A DNA stretch of 61,492 nt from an uncultured Clostridia bacterium (GCA_934177725.1 CAKPPO010000010.1:1-61492); one strand, 5' to 3'; shown: positions 45,225-55,296, counted from the stretch's first letter. Numbers and translations are program-made. Notes: generated by a model from the sequence alone, not told the origin.

Positions 45225-48125
45225 TTATCTTTTAACTTCTTCCATAACGTATACTTCTATAATGTCTCCTTCTTTTAAGTCATTGTAATTTTCAATTTGC
45301 ATACCGCATTCATATCCTTTTGCAACTTCTTTTACGTCATCTTTGAAACGTTTTAAAGATACAAGTTTTCCTTCATGTATAACAACGTTATCACGTAATA
45401 CTCTTACTCCTGCATTTCTTTCAATTTTTCCTTCTAATACATATGCTCCTGCTATTGTTCCCACATTTGAAACTTTAAATACTTGTCTTACTTCAACATT
45501 ACCAATAACTTTTTCTTCATAAATTGGATCAAGCATACCTTTCATTGCTGCTTTAACATCATCTATTGCTTGGTATATAACTGAATATTGTTTTATTTCA
45601 ACTTCTTCTTTTTCAGCTGCTTGTTTTGCAGTTGCAACTGGTCTTACATTAAATGCAATTATAATAGCATTTGAAACTTTTGCTAAAGTTACATCAGATT
45701 CTGTAACAGCACCTGCTGCACTGTGTATAACTCTTACTCTTACTTCTTCATCAGATAATTTTTCTAAGGATTGTTTTATTGCTTCTGCACTACCTTGTAC
45801 ATCTGCTTTAACTATAATATTTAATTGTTTTAATTTTCCTTCTTCCATTTGGCTAAATAAATTGTCTAAAGTAACTGGTGCCATTTGATTTATAGATTTT
45901 TCTCTTTGTGCACGTTTTCTTCTTTCTATTAAGTGTTTTGCCATTTTTTCATCTTTAACTTCATAGAATACTTCTCCAGATTCTGGAACTTCTGTCAATC
46001 CCATTATTTCAACTGGAGTAGATGGTCCGGCTTTTTTTACTCTTTGACCTTTATCATTTTTCATTGCTCTAATTCTACCAATTGAAGAACCTACAACTAT
46101 TGTATCTCCAACATCTAGTGTACCTCTTTGTACTAACATTGAAGCAATTGGTCCTTTTGCTTTATCTAGTCTTGCTTCTATAACTGCACCTTTAGCTTGT
46201 TTTTTAGGATTTGCTTTTAATTCTAGTACATCTGCTTGTAATAGTACCATTTCTAATAATTCGTCTATATTCATATGTTTTTTAGCTGAGATAGGTACAT
46301 AAATTGTATCTCCTCCCCATTCTTCTGGCACTAATTCATATTTCATTAATTCTTGTTTTACCTTGTCTACATTTGCTTCTGGTAAATCTATTTTATTTAC
46401 TGCAACTATAATTGGAATTCCTGCAGCTTTAGCATGGTTAATAGCTTCTACAGTTTGTGGCATAACACCATCGTTTGCTGCAACTACTAATATTGCAATA
46501 TCTGTAATTTGAGCACCTCTAGCACGCATACTTGTAAATGCTTCGTGTCCTGGTGTATCTAAGAAAGTAATATCTCTTCCATTAATGTTTACCATGTAAG
46601 CACCTATTGCTTGTGTAATTCCTCCAGCTTCTCCTTCAATTACATTAGTTTTACGAATTGCATCTAGTAAAGATGTTTTACCATGATCTACGTGCCCCAT
46701 AACAACTACTACTGGTGGTCTTGGTTGTAATTCATCTTCTTTGTCTTCTGAGTCGTCAAATAAGATATCTTCTTCTTTTACTTCTTCTTTCTTTTTAGCT
46801 GTTACACCAAATTCTTCTGCTACTAAAAATGCTGTATCAAAATCTAAGTCATTATTTATAGTTGCCATTATTCCAAATCCAAATAGTTTTTTAATAACTT
46901 CTGCTGATGTTTTCTTTAATTCTACTGCTAAATCTTTAACTGTAATAGATTCTGGAATTGTGATTTCTGTTAGCTTGAATATTTTTTGTGTTCTGTCTTC
47001 TTGAGTTTTAGTAGCTTTTTTCTTATTTCTTTTTCCTCTTGCTGTTGTTAAATCATAATAATCAAGCATTCCACCTTCTTGATCATCAAACATATTTGAT
47101 AGTCTATCTACTTGTTTTAAATCTTTTAATTTTCCACCATCAAATTCTTCATTAAATCTTCCGCTTTTTTTATTTTTGTTTGCCTTTTGATTTTGGTTCT
47201 TTTCTTCTTTTCTTTCAAATTTTGCTTTATCAATTGCTTTACTACCAAAATCTCTTTGATTTTCTTTTTCTACAATGTCTGTAGCCATTATATCTTTAAT
47301 ATTTCTATCAATTCCTCTATCATCTAATGGTCTTCTTTCACGATTAAAGTTTCCACCATTTTGATTTCTATTTTGATTATTTCTAAATCCATTATTTTCA
47401 CGCTTTTGGAAGCCATTGTTTTCACGTCTTTGGAATCCTCCATTTTCTCTATTTGGGAAGTTTCCTCTTTCTCTATTTTGATTATCTCTATTTCTAAAAG
47501 ATGTTTGATTATTATTTCTGTTTTGGAATCCATTTTGATTATTTTTGTAATTTGAATCTCTATTTTCTTTATTATATTCTTTAGTTTCTGTTTGTTTTTG
47601 TTTAGTCTCTACCATATTTTCTTGTTTTTTTACTACGTCCTCTTTCTTTTCTTCTTGTTTTACCTCTTGCTTTATTTCTTTTTTTGGTTCTTCCTTTTTA
47701 CCAATTCCAAATAATTCACTTACAGTCATTGGTTTTGTAGGTTTATTTCTATATACTATATTGTAATCCGCATTTTTATTTCTTTCTACAAAACCTACTT
47801 GTTTGTTTTTTTGTTCCTTTTGTTTTGCTTCTTTCTCTTTTTGTTTTTCTTCCTCATCTGTAATTATAACTTCTCTTCTTATAATTACAGGGGCTGCTGG
47901 TTTTTTCTCTTCTTTTTTCTTTTCTTCTTTCTTAGATTCTTCTTTTTTAGCAACTACTTTCTTTTCAATTTTTTTGAAAGCATTTTTAATTTTTTCAGCT
48001 TCTTGTTCTTCTACTCCACTCATATGAGTTTTAGCTTCGATTCCCAATTCTTTTGCCTTTTCTATTATTTCTTTACTGGTTAAGCCAATTTCTTTTGCTA
48101 TTTCATGTATTTTTATCTTACCCAA
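45225..48125 (-). CDS. infB: Translation initiation factor IF-2
   Basis: GTPase that delivers initiator tRNA. The start is most likely TTG at 48125 (GKIKIHEIAKE), six bases after GGGGGTG and overlapping the stop of ylxQ; upstream ATG/GTG options are in frame. The N-terminal region includes a very Asn/Arg/Gly-rich low-complexity segment (about residues 185-275). The GTPase domain has GHVDHGKTS, DTPGHEAF and NKIDLPEAN. The C-terminal IF-2 domains are complete. About 966 residues. Confidence 0.96.
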   Translation of the reverse strand: MGKIKIHEIAKEIGLTSKEIIEKAKELGIEAKTHMSGVEEQEAEKIKNAFKKIEKKVVAKKEESKKEEKKKEEKKPAAPVIIRREVIITDEEEKQKEKEAKQKEQKNKQVGFVERNKNADYNIVYRNKPTKPMTVSELFGIGKKEEPKKEIKQEVKQEEKKEDVVKKQENMVETKQKQTETKEYNKENRDSNYKNNQNGFQNRNNNQTSFRNRDNQNRERGNFPNRENGGFQRRENNGFQKRENNGFRNNQNRNQNGGNFNRERRPLDDRGIDRNIKDIMATDIVEKENQRDFGSKAIDKAKFERKEEKNQNQKANKNKKSGRFNEEFDGGKLKDLKQVDRLSNMFDDQEGGMLDYYDLTTARGKRNKKKATKTQEDRTQKIFKLTEITIPESITVKDLAVELKKTSAEVIKKLFGFGIMATINNDLDFDTAFLVAEEFGVTAKKKEEVKEEDILFDDSEDKEDELQPRPPVVVVMGHVDHGKTSLLDAIRKTNVIEGEAGGITQAIGAYMVNINGRDITFLDTPGHEAFTSMRARGAQITDIAILVVAANDGVMPQTVEAINHAKAAGIPIIVAVNKIDLPEANVDKVKQELMKYELVPEEWGGDTIYVPISAKKHMNIDELLEMVLLQADVLELKANPKKQAKGAVIEARLDKAKGPIASMLVQRGTLDVGDTIVVGSSIGRIRAMKNDKGQRVKKAGPSTPVEIMGLTEVPESGEVFYEVKDEKMAKHLIERRKRAQREKSINQMAPVTLDNLFSQMEEGKLKQLNIIVKADVQGSAEAIKQSLEKLSDEEVRVRVIHSAAGAVTESDVTLAKVSNAIIIAFNVRPVATAKQAAEKEEVEIKQYSVIYQAIDDVKAAMKGMLDPIYEEKVIGNVEVRQVFKVSNVGTIAGAYVLEGKIERNAGVRVLRDNVVIHEGKLVSLKRFKDDVKEVAKGYECGMQIENYNDLKEGDIIEVYVMEEVKR

Positions 48126-48438
48126 TAATTTCACCCCCATCAATTTTCTTTAATAGTTCTTTAGCAAAGTTTTCATCTTTTATAACTATTACAGCTTTGT
48201 TATTTTGTCCTATACTTTTACTTAAATCTTCTATTGTTCCAAATATTCTAACTGGCACATTCTCATTCTTACATACCAATTCGAAATTTTTCTTTGTCCT
48301 ATCGCTACAATCTTCAGCAACAATTACAAGTTTTGCTTTATGTTTTTCTATTGTTTCTTTAGCACTTTCTGTACCAAAACTTATTTTTCCTGCTCGTCTT
48401 GCTAGTCCTAATAGACCATATATTTTATTATTTATCAA
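48118..48438 (-). CDS. Ribosomal protein L7Ae-family protein YlxQ
   Basis: Small RNA-binding protein of the L7Ae/L30e fold. The opening KIYGLLGLARRAGKISFGTE and later LVIVAEDCSDRTKKNFE and IGQNNKAVIVI are typical. 106 residues. Its stop overlaps the infB start, and it is the usual member of the nusA-infB operon. Confidence 0.9.
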   Translation of the reverse strand: MINNKIYGLLGLARRAGKISFGTESAKETIEKHKAKLVIVAEDCSDRTKKNFELVCKNENVPVRIFGTIEDLSKSIGQNNKAVIVIKDENFAKELLKKIDGGEIIG

Positions 48439-48461
48439 TTATTTCACCTCTTAAGTGTTTT

Positions 48462-48725
48462 TTATTTTAGTACTGCTTTTAATTCTTCATATAGTTTAGT
48501 ATCTATGTTCATTTCAAATGTTCTCTCTAATTTTTTCGTTTTTATAGCTTTTTCTAAACATTCTATATTATCACAGATATATGCCCCTCTACCATTTGCT
48601 TTTCCTGTTTTATCTATAAATATCTGGCCTTCTTTATTTTTTACAATACGTATTAGCTCTTTTTTTAATTTTGTTTCATTACAGCCAATACATGTACGTT
48701 TTGGCATTTCTTTCACATTCATCAC
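48462..48725 (-). CDS. YlxR/DUF448 protein (RnpM-like)
   Basis: Small basic RNA-binding protein with the DUF448 motif PKRTCIGCNETKLKKELIRIV and DKTGKANGRGAYICDNIECL. Bacillus YlxR (RnpM) binds RNase P RNA. 84-87 residues; several in-frame starts exist before PKRTC and AAAGGTG fits either the ATG or the GTG. Confidence 0.9.
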   Translation of the reverse strand: MMNVKEMPKRTCIGCNETKLKKELIRIVKNKEGQIFIDKTGKANGRGAYICDNIECLEKAIKTKKLERTFEMNIDTKLYEELKAVLK

Positions 48726-48773
48726 ACCTTTATTTTATTGTATTCTAAGACTAGCTGTTTATTCCTAGTACTT

Positions 48774-49922
48774 TTATTCTTCTACTTCTTGAGTTTCTTC
48801 TGCTTCTTCGTTTTGCATTTTCTCTATCATTTCTCTAAATTGGCTTTCACTCTTAATATCTATTTTCCAATTTGTAAGTTTTGCTGCTAACCTTGCATTT
48901 TGTCCTGCTTTTCCTATTGCTAAAGATAATTGATCATCTGGTACAATTACTTGAGCAAAATGTTCTTCATCTTTAATGTCTACTGCCATTACTTGTGCTG
49001 GAAGTAATGCTGATGAAATATAAATTGCTGGATCTTCGTTCCATTCTATAACATCTATTTTTTCGCCATTTAATTCATTTATAATATTTTGTATACGAAT
49101 TCCTTTTTGTCCTACACATGAACCAACAGGATCTATGTTTGGATTTTGTGAATATACAGCTACTTTACATCTATTTCCTGGATCTCTTGAAACGCTTTTT
49201 ATTTCTATTAATCCTTCATATATTTCTGGAATTTCAAGTTCAAATAATTTTCTTACAAAATCATTATGAGCTCTTGATATCATAACTTGTGTACTTCCTT
49301 TTAATCCTCTTTCAACATCTATAACACAAGCTCTTATTTTATCGTTTACATGATATTTTTCTGTAGGTATTTGTTCTTTTACTGTCATTATTCCTTCTAT
49401 TCTTCCTAAATCTACAACAACTACTCCACCATCTGCTTTTTGAACTATTCCTGAAACTATTTCGCCTTTTCTTTCATTGTATTCGTTGTATAGAAATTCT
49501 CTAGATGCTTCTCTTATTTTTTGAATAATTACTTGTTTAGCTGTTCCTGCTGCTATTCTACCAAAGTTCTTTGGTACTAACTCTTGTTCATAAACATCTC
49601 CAACTTTATATTTTTTATCTATTGCTTTTGCTTCTTCTAGTGACATTTGTGTTTTTTCGTTTTCTACTTCTTCAACTATTTCTTTTTGCATATAAATGTG
49701 GATTTCTCCTGTTTCTTTATCCATTGTAATTTTTACATTTTCATCTTCACAATCATAATTTCTTTTATATGCTGTAACTAATGCCGCTTCAATAGCTTCT
49801 AGTAAGTAGTCTTTTTGAATACCACTCTCTTTTTCTAATTCCTCCATTGCTAAAATTAAATTTGTGCTATCAATTGCTGGTTCATTTCCTCTTTTTTCTT
49901 TCTTCTTCATTTTTTTAATCAT
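48774..49922 (-). CDS. nusA: Transcription termination/antitermination factor NusA
   Basis: N-terminal RNAP-binding domain (AMEELEKESGIQKDYLLEAIEAAL), an S1 domain (KGEIVSGIVQKADGGVVVVDLG) and two KH domains (GSCVGQKGIRIQNIINELNGEKID; LAIGKAGQNARLAAKLTNWKIDI). The acidic C-terminal repeats of E. coli NusA are absent, as is normal in Firmicutes. 382 residues. Confidence 0.97.
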   Translation of the reverse strand: MIKKMKKKEKRGNEPAIDSTNLILAMEELEKESGIQKDYLLEAIEAALVTAYKRNYDCEDENVKITMDKETGEIHIYMQKEIVEEVENEKTQMSLEEAKAIDKKYKVGDVYEQELVPKNFGRIAAGTAKQVIIQKIREASREFLYNEYNERKGEIVSGIVQKADGGVVVVDLGRIEGIMTVKEQIPTEKYHVNDKIRACVIDVERGLKGSTQVMISRAHNDFVRKLFELEIPEIYEGLIEIKSVSRDPGNRCKVAVYSQNPNIDPVGSCVGQKGIRIQNIINELNGEKIDVIEWNEDPAIYISSALLPAQVMAVDIKDEEHFAQVIVPDDQLSLAIGKAGQNARLAAKLTNWKIDIKSESQFREMIEKMQNEEAEETQEVEE

Positions 49923-50058
49923 TCCTTTCCTATTTTTATATTTCTTCTTTAATATTTTTTACATTCTAATGTTCTATTCTTTGTGCCTATAAATTAAAAT
50001 TTATTGTTTTGAACTTATTTTTTATTGCTATCTACTTTTGTTAATCATTTTAAGTAGT

Positions 50059-50514
50059 TTACCAGTTAAATTTTAGTTTCATTAATGAAATATTTTTTCT
50101 TTCTATTTTTTCTTCATTTTCTTCTAACCCAAGTATTATTTTCTCTTCGTCATAACCTTTTAACATTCCTACAAATTCTTTTTGTTTTTCTATAGGTTTA
50201 AATAATTTTACTTCTATTTCTTTTCCTAGCGCATCTTTTAAATGTTCATCTTTTCTTAATCCTCTTTCAATTCCTGGTGATGAAACTTCTAAAAAATACA
50301 TTTCCTTTATAAAATCCTTTTCATCCAATAGTGGGTTTATTTCATTACTTACCTTTTCACAATCGTTTAAGTCTATTCCATCTTTTTTGTCAATAAACAC
50401 CCTTAAAAAATAGTCTTTTCCTTCTTTTGCATATTGTACATCATAAAGTTTATAACCTAATTCTTGGATTTTTTCTTTGATTAGGTTTTCTACTTTTTCT
50501 TCGATACTCGCCAA
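50059..50514 (-). CDS. rimP: Ribosome maturation factor RimP
   Basis: 30S assembly factor. LGYKLYDVQYAKEGKDYFLRVFIDKKDGIDLNDCEKVSNEINPLLDE, then FLEVSSPGIERGLRKDEHL, is the family core. 151 residues. First gene of the operon. A hairpin with arms AAAGAGCGGAA lies in its leader near 50543-50566 without a clear T tract and may be an attenuator. Confidence 0.95.
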   Translation of the reverse strand: MASIEEKVENLIKEKIQELGYKLYDVQYAKEGKDYFLRVFIDKKDGIDLNDCEKVSNEINPLLDEKDFIKEMYFLEVSSPGIERGLRKDEHLKDALGKEIEVKLFKPIEKQKEFVGMLKGYDEEKIILGLEENEEKIERKNISLMKLKFNW

Positions 50515-50735
50515 GGTATTTCCTCCTTATCATACAAGTAAAGAGCGGAATTTGTTTCCGCTCTTTGCTAATTCATTTTGTTTACTTGTTTAGTATACAC
50601 TATTTTTATCTAAAATACAAGTGTTTTTTAGAAAATTCTAGATTTACAACTTAAAGACATATTATTATTGTACATTTCTCTTTAAAAGAGTTTCATTTGT
50701 AATTAAGAAATATCCATAAAAATTGATATTTAGTG

Positions 50736-52046
50736 TTATATATAAAGTATTATTCTAAATGATGGTGTCCAATACTTCCACGACTGACTCATGAAGTCAC
50801 GTGTATCTGAACCAAGAGATTCTCCATTACAAACACCTCCTCTTACTGTGCAAGGGTTTGCAGAAGAGCTACTGGTGCTAATAGAGTATTCTGTTGTCCA
50901 CTCGGGTATATTTGATGCCATATCATTTATTTTACATACTTCATCTCCATTTGCTCCCGTATTTGCTAATAAAGAATTTATACTCTTTCCATCTTGATAT
51001 GAATAATCTGTATCTCCTGAAAAATTTTGAATATATACTATTGCTGTATCCCATGCATAACTATTAATTAAATCTGTTGTTGCTGTTGTATATAAATTTC
51101 TACTTGCCGTTGCTGCGTCCATCTGTGTTATAAAATTCCACAATGTCCCTTCTGATGATGGCGTTGTTTCGTCTAAAAACTTATTTGAAACCTTTGAGTT
51201 TGCTTTTCCATCAGTTCCATAGCTTGCTTCGTAACGTGCTATATAATATCCTCCATTTATTTTTACATTATCTATGAATCCTTTTAAATTTAAGGCTGTT
51301 GTATTTGTATCATTTAAACGATTACTTGTATCTACTGTTCCTATTCTTGATATTGATAATTCTTTATAATAACCTATTATTACTTCTTGTGTATAGTTTT
51401 CTGCACTTTGTTTCAATATTGGTGTTCCTTTTGCAAGTATATTTCCATTTGAATCTTTATCGCTTTTTCCACTTGCAAACGTATATCTTCCAAGTGTTAT
51501 ATCTACTGTCGTACCATCATTCTTTTTTATTCCATTTCCTACTGGTATCCATACATATTGGTTTCCTCTATTGTTTCCAATACCATCAATAATGTCATTA
51601 TCTTCTATTACTATTCCTTCTGTTACATTTGTTCCACTGTCTTCTGCTATTTTAAAACCTTCTGGTACTTTTATTAAGTTTTCATTACTGTCTTTTATTG
51701 TTGTTGGTTCTGTCATGTATGTCCCTGAATCTCTACTTTTCTCAACTTCTGATTTTTCTATCGTTGGATTATCCGTTGGATTTGTTGTACTTCCACTAAC
51801 TCCCATCTCTTCAACATACTTTACTGTTTCATTTAAGCCTATTTCTTCATTTTGTTTTGCTTGTTCTGTTGTTGTTTTAGCTTGTTTTGCTTTTGTTATT
51901 ATTCCATTTTCTCCTAGTACTAAACTTATGCTTATTCCTGCTAATATCATTAATATTATTATTGTTATTACTAGTGCTATTAATGTTATACCTTTTTGAG
52001 TATATGTACTATTTTTTTTTAATATTTGTCTACTTTTTATTTTCAT
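50736..52046 (-). CDS. Prepilin-like surface protein with FGE-sulfatase/C-type-lectin-like domain, copy 1
   Basis: A 436-residue protein. A basic start and the prepilin motif (QKGITLIALVITIIILMIL, about 17-35) lead into a conserved helix (KAKQAKTTTEQAKQNEE). A Thr/Asn/Glu linker follows (about 80-115). The C-terminal part resembles SUMF1/FGE-type modules: VWIPVG near 170, GGYYIARYEASYG near 265, NDMASN..EWTTEY, RGG, and a final SFRIILY. The last 64 residues align without gaps to copies 2 and 3 but are highly variable, as in lectin-fold proteins diversified by retroelements. No catalytic FGE cysteine pair is evident. TTTCCTCC-type site upstream. Confidence 0.7.
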   Translation of the reverse strand: MKIKSRQILKKNSTYTQKGITLIALVITIIILMILAGISISLVLGENGIITKAKQAKTTTEQAKQNEEIGLNETVKYVEEMGVSGSTTNPTDNPTIEKSEVEKSRDSGTYMTEPTTIKDSNENLIKVPEGFKIAEDSGTNVTEGIVIEDNDIIDGIGNNRGNQYVWIPVGNGIKKNDGTTVDITLGRYTFASGKSDKDSNGNILAKGTPILKQSAENYTQEVIIGYYKELSISRIGTVDTSNRLNDTNTTALNLKGFIDNVKINGGYYIARYEASYGTDGKANSKVSNKFLDETTPSSEGTLWNFITQMDAATASRNLYTTATTDLINSYAWDTAIVYIQNFSGDTDYSYQDGKSINSLLANTGANGDEVCKINDMASNIPEWTTEYSISTSSSSANPCTVRGGVCNGESLGSDTRDFMSQSWKYWTPSFRIILYI

Positions 52047-52173
52047 TTTTTCCTCCTCTTTAGTTTAATAATTTTTCTTATTATTTTATTTATAAAATTG
52101 GTATTTTCTGCTCTTACTATATATTTCGATTTTCTTTTATGTAATTTTTAATATGTATTTTCATAGTTCAATA

Positions 52174-53460
52174 TTACATATAAAGTGTTATCCTAAACGA
52201 GAAAAATTTGTAGCTAAGAGTTGCAAGATTGCTGAAACGATAGCTCGTGCAACTGCTACTATCACCGTAATATCCGCCCCTAGTAGTGCAAGGATAAGCA
52301 TAAGAGCCAGCAGTATTAGTAGAATATTCTGTTGTCCATTCCATCATATTTGATGCCATATCATTTATTTTACATATTTCATCTCCATTTGTTCCAGTAT
52401 TTAATATAGATGTGTTTTTTAAATTTTGTTTTGAATAATCTATATCTCCTGAAAACTCTTGTATATATACTATTGCTGTATCCCATGCATAGCTATTTAT
52501 TAAATCTGTTGTTGCTGTTGTATATAAATTTCTGCTTGCTGTTGCTGCATCTATTTGTGTTATAAAATTCCATAACATTCCTTCTGTTCTTGTTGTTGGT
52601 GCAGTATTAGAATCTGTAAAAGTGTTTGAAACTTTTGAATTTACTTTTCCATCTGTTCCATAGCTTGCCTCGTAACGTGCTATATAGTAGCCTCCATTTT
52701 CTTTTACACTATCTATAAATCCTTTTAAATTTAAGGCTGTTGTATTTGTATTACTACTTGATACTCCTATTCTTGGCGTTAATAATTCTTTATAATATGA
52801 ATCAATCACTATCTCCTGTGTATAATTTTCTGCATTTTGTTTTAATATTGGCGTTCCTTTTGCAAGTATATTTCCACTTGAGTCTTTATCACTTGTTCCA
52901 TTTGCAAATGCATATCTTCCTAATGTTATATCTATTGTTGTACCATCACTTTTCTTTATTCCATTTCCTACTGGTATCCATACATATTGGTTTCCTCTGT
53001 TATTTCCAATACCATCTACAATATCGTTATCTTCTATTACTATCCCTTCTGTTACATTTTTTCCACTATCTTCTGCTATTTTAAACCCTTCTGGTACTTC
53101 TATTGTGTTTCCATTACTATCTTTTATTGTTGTTGGCTTTTCAAAGTAGTCTCCACCTTTTACTTCTTCTACTGTTTTAATTGTTTCTGGCGGATTTGTT
53201 GCACTTCCACTAACTCCCATTTCTTCAATATATTTTGTTGCTTCATTTAAACCTATTTCTTCATTTTGTTTTGCTTGTTCTGTTGTTGTTTTAGCTTGTT
53301 TTGCTTTTGTTATTATTCCATTTTTTCCTAATACTAGACTTATACTTATTCCTGCTAATATTATTAATATTATTATCGTTATTACTAATGCTATTAATGT
53401 TATACCTTTTTGAGTATATACATTATTTCGTTTTAACATTTCTCTATTTCTTACTTTCAT
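52174..53460 (-). CDS. Prepilin-like surface protein with FGE/C-type-lectin-like domain, copy 2
   Basis: A 428-residue paralogue of the 50736 gene. The prepilin segment and the block from VPEGFKIAEDSG to YVWIPVGNGIKK are nearly identical to the other copies. The linker is shortened (PPETIKTVEEVKGG). The C-terminal 64 residues keep NDMASN, EWTTEY, RGG, one Arg 12 residues after RGG, and SFRI, while most other positions differ from copies 1 and 3. Own leader containing TTTAGTTTAATA just before the ribosome binding site. Confidence 0.7.
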   Translation of the reverse strand: MKVRNREMLKRNNVYTQKGITLIALVITIIILIILAGISISLVLGKNGIITKAKQAKTTTEQAKQNEEIGLNEATKYIEEMGVSGSATNPPETIKTVEEVKGGDYFEKPTTIKDSNGNTIEVPEGFKIAEDSGKNVTEGIVIEDNDIVDGIGNNRGNQYVWIPVGNGIKKSDGTTIDITLGRYAFANGTSDKDSSGNILAKGTPILKQNAENYTQEIVIDSYYKELLTPRIGVSSSNTNTTALNLKGFIDSVKENGGYYIARYEASYGTDGKVNSKVSNTFTDSNTAPTTRTEGMLWNFITQIDAATASRNLYTTATTDLINSYAWDTAIVYIQEFSGDIDYSKQNLKNTSILNTGTNGDEICKINDMASNMMEWTTEYSTNTAGSYAYPCTTRGGYYGDSSSCTSYRFSNLATLSYKFFSFRITLYM

Positions 53461-53600
53461 TTTTTCTCCTCTTTAGTTTAATAAGCTTTTATTACATTTT
53501 TCTTTTTTAAATTAACATTTCTTATCTTTTATTACAATAATTTTAACTATTTTTGCTGTTAACTCTTTTACATAATTTTACTATCATTTTAATATCTCTT
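53461..53600 (-). repeat. Repeated leader/promoter region of the prepilin array (copy 2)
   Basis: The ~130 bp before copy 2 is very similar to that before copy 3 (55059-55200) and partly to that before the remnant (56596-56740). Shared pieces are CTCTTTAGTTTAATA, TTTCTTTTTTAAATTAAC and CTCTTTTACATAATTTTAC. Each array gene therefore seems to carry its own expression module. Confidence 0.6.
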
Positions 53601-53651
53601 ATAAAAATGTTAACAAATTATAGTAATTATTTTCTACTTTTCATGTGCAAG

Positions 53652-53688
53652 AAATCTGATGTGTCTTTATATTTAACACATCAGATTT
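53652..53688 (-). terminator. Terminator of prepilin-like copy 3
   Basis: A 13-bp stem (AAATCTGATGTGT and its complement) with a T run on the minus strand. The same element, near-identical in sequence, occurs at 55243-55279. Confidence 0.85.
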
Positions 53689-53723
53689 TTTTAATATACT
53701 ATTCTTTTCTACTACTTTTAGGA

Positions 53724-55058
53724 TTACATATAAAGTATAATTCTAAATGAAACTGCATCATATCTAACTCCCTGTTCTCCTCCTCCACGGCAAATAGTGT
53801 TTCTATCTATATCTTCACATCTACCTCCTCTCCAAACGCAAGTCATGGCAATTTTACCAATTACAAATTTACTATATTCTGTTGTCCATTCAGCACAATT
53901 ACTCGACATATCATTTATTTTACATACTTCATCTCCATTGTTCCCTGTATTTGATAAAGATGTGTTTTTAGTTGTTTGATATGAATAATCTGTAGCTCCT
54001 GAAAAGTTTTGTATATATACTATTGCTGTATCCCATGCATAGCTATTTATCAAATCTGTTGTTGATGTTGTATATAAATTTCTACTTGCTGTTGCTGCAT
54101 ACTTTTGAGTTTCGCCTACTACTAATTTTCCTTCATCAATATAACTATCATATTTATCTGAAATTTTTGAATTGGCTTTTCCATCTACTCCATGACTTGC
54201 TTCATAACGCGCTATATAATAACCTCCATTTGCTTTTACACTATTTACAAAACCTTTTAAATCTAAAGCTGTTGTATTCATATCGTTTAGACGATCCTCT
54301 TTCTCTCCTCTTATTCCTGTTATACTTGCTTTTAATTCTTGATATGTATTAGTATCAGCTTTTGTTGGATATATCTCGTTAAAATGTACTAATGTTTCAT
54401 CTTCGTAATTATCTGCACTTTGTTTTAATATAGGTGTTCCTATTAACAATGTGTTTCCATTGGAATCCTTATGATTTATTCCATCTGCAAATATATATCT
54501 TCCTAATGTTATATCTACTGTTGTACCATCACTTTTCTTTATTCCATTTCCTACTGGTATCCATACATATTGGTTTCCTCTATTGTTTCCAATACCATCT
54601 ACAATATCGTTATCTTCTATTACTATCCCTTCTGTTACATTTTTTCCACTATCTTCTGCTATTTTAAACCCTTCTGGTACTTCTATTGTGTTTCCATTAC
54701 TGTCTTTTATTGTTGTTGGTTCTGTCATGTATGTCCCTGAATCTCTACTTTTCTCAACTTCTGATTTTTCTATCGTTGGATTATCCGTTGGATTTGTTGT
54801 ACTTCCACTTGCTCCCATTTCTTCAATATATTTTACTGCTTCATTTAACCATATTTCTTCATTTTGTTTTGCTTGTTCTGTTGTTGTTTTAGCTTGTTTT
54901 GCTTTTGTTATTATTCCATTGTCTCCTAATACTAGACTTATACTTATTCCTGCTAATATCATTAATATTATTATTGTTATTACTAATGCTATTAATGTTA
55001 TACCTTTTTGAGTATATACATTATTTCGTTTTAATATTTCTTTACTTCTTATTTTCAT
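53724..55058 (-). CDS. Prepilin-like surface protein with FGE/C-type-lectin-like domain, copy 3
   Basis: A 444-residue paralogue. The linker is almost the same as in copy 1 (EKSEVEKSRDSGTYMTEP), whereas the block ahead of VWIPVG matches copy 2, so the copies look mosaic. An insertion near residues 215-250 (HFNEIYPTKADTNTYQELK) is unique. The C-terminal 64 residues keep the anchors (NDMSSN, EWTTEY, RGG, Arg, SFRIILYM) with other positions changed, including a GGGEQG stretch. Own leader and terminator. Confidence 0.7.
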   Translation of the reverse strand: MKIRSKEILKRNNVYTQKGITLIALVITIIILMILAGISISLVLGDNGIITKAKQAKTTTEQAKQNEEIWLNEAVKYIEEMGASGSTTNPTDNPTIEKSEVEKSRDSGTYMTEPTTIKDSNGNTIEVPEGFKIAEDSGKNVTEGIVIEDNDIVDGIGNNRGNQYVWIPVGNGIKKSDGTTVDITLGRYIFADGINHKDSNGNTLLIGTPILKQSADNYEDETLVHFNEIYPTKADTNTYQELKASITGIRGEKEDRLNDMNTTALDLKGFVNSVKANGGYYIARYEASHGVDGKANSKISDKYDSYIDEGKLVVGETQKYAATASRNLYTTSTTDLINSYAWDTAIVYIQNFSGATDYSYQTTKNTSLSNTGNNGDEVCKINDMSSNCAEWTTEYSKFVIGKIAMTCVWRGGRCEDIDRNTICRGGGEQGVRYDAVSFRIILYM

Positions 55059-55200
55059 TTTTCCTCCTCTTTAGTTTAATAAATTTTATTTCATTTTTCT
55101 TTTTTAAATTAACATTTCTTATCTCCTATTTCAATAATTTGGATTGTTTTTACTGTTAACTCTTTTACATAATTTTACTAATTATTTCAATATTTCTTAT
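55059..55200 (-). repeat. Repeated leader/promoter region of the prepilin array (copy 3)
   Basis: Second full copy of the array leader, nearly the same order of blocks as 53461-53600, with scattered substitutions. Confidence 0.6.
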
Positions 55201-55242
55201 AAAACTTTATTATTAATTAATAAATACAATTAATTAACAAAA

Positions 55243-55279
55243 AAATCTGATGTGTCTTTATATTTAACACATCAGATTT
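55243..55279 (-). terminator. Terminator of prepilin-like copy 4
   Basis: Same 13-bp stem, loop and T run as at 53652-53688, 18 bp after the stop of copy 4. Confidence 0.85.
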
Positions 55280-55296
55280 TTTTAATATACTATTCT

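Noticed and set aside
53652..55279. CRISPR-like repeats from the duplicated TCTGATGTGT elements
   Set aside because: They are palindromic terminators with T runs after two genes; no regularly spaced repeats or cas genes occur.
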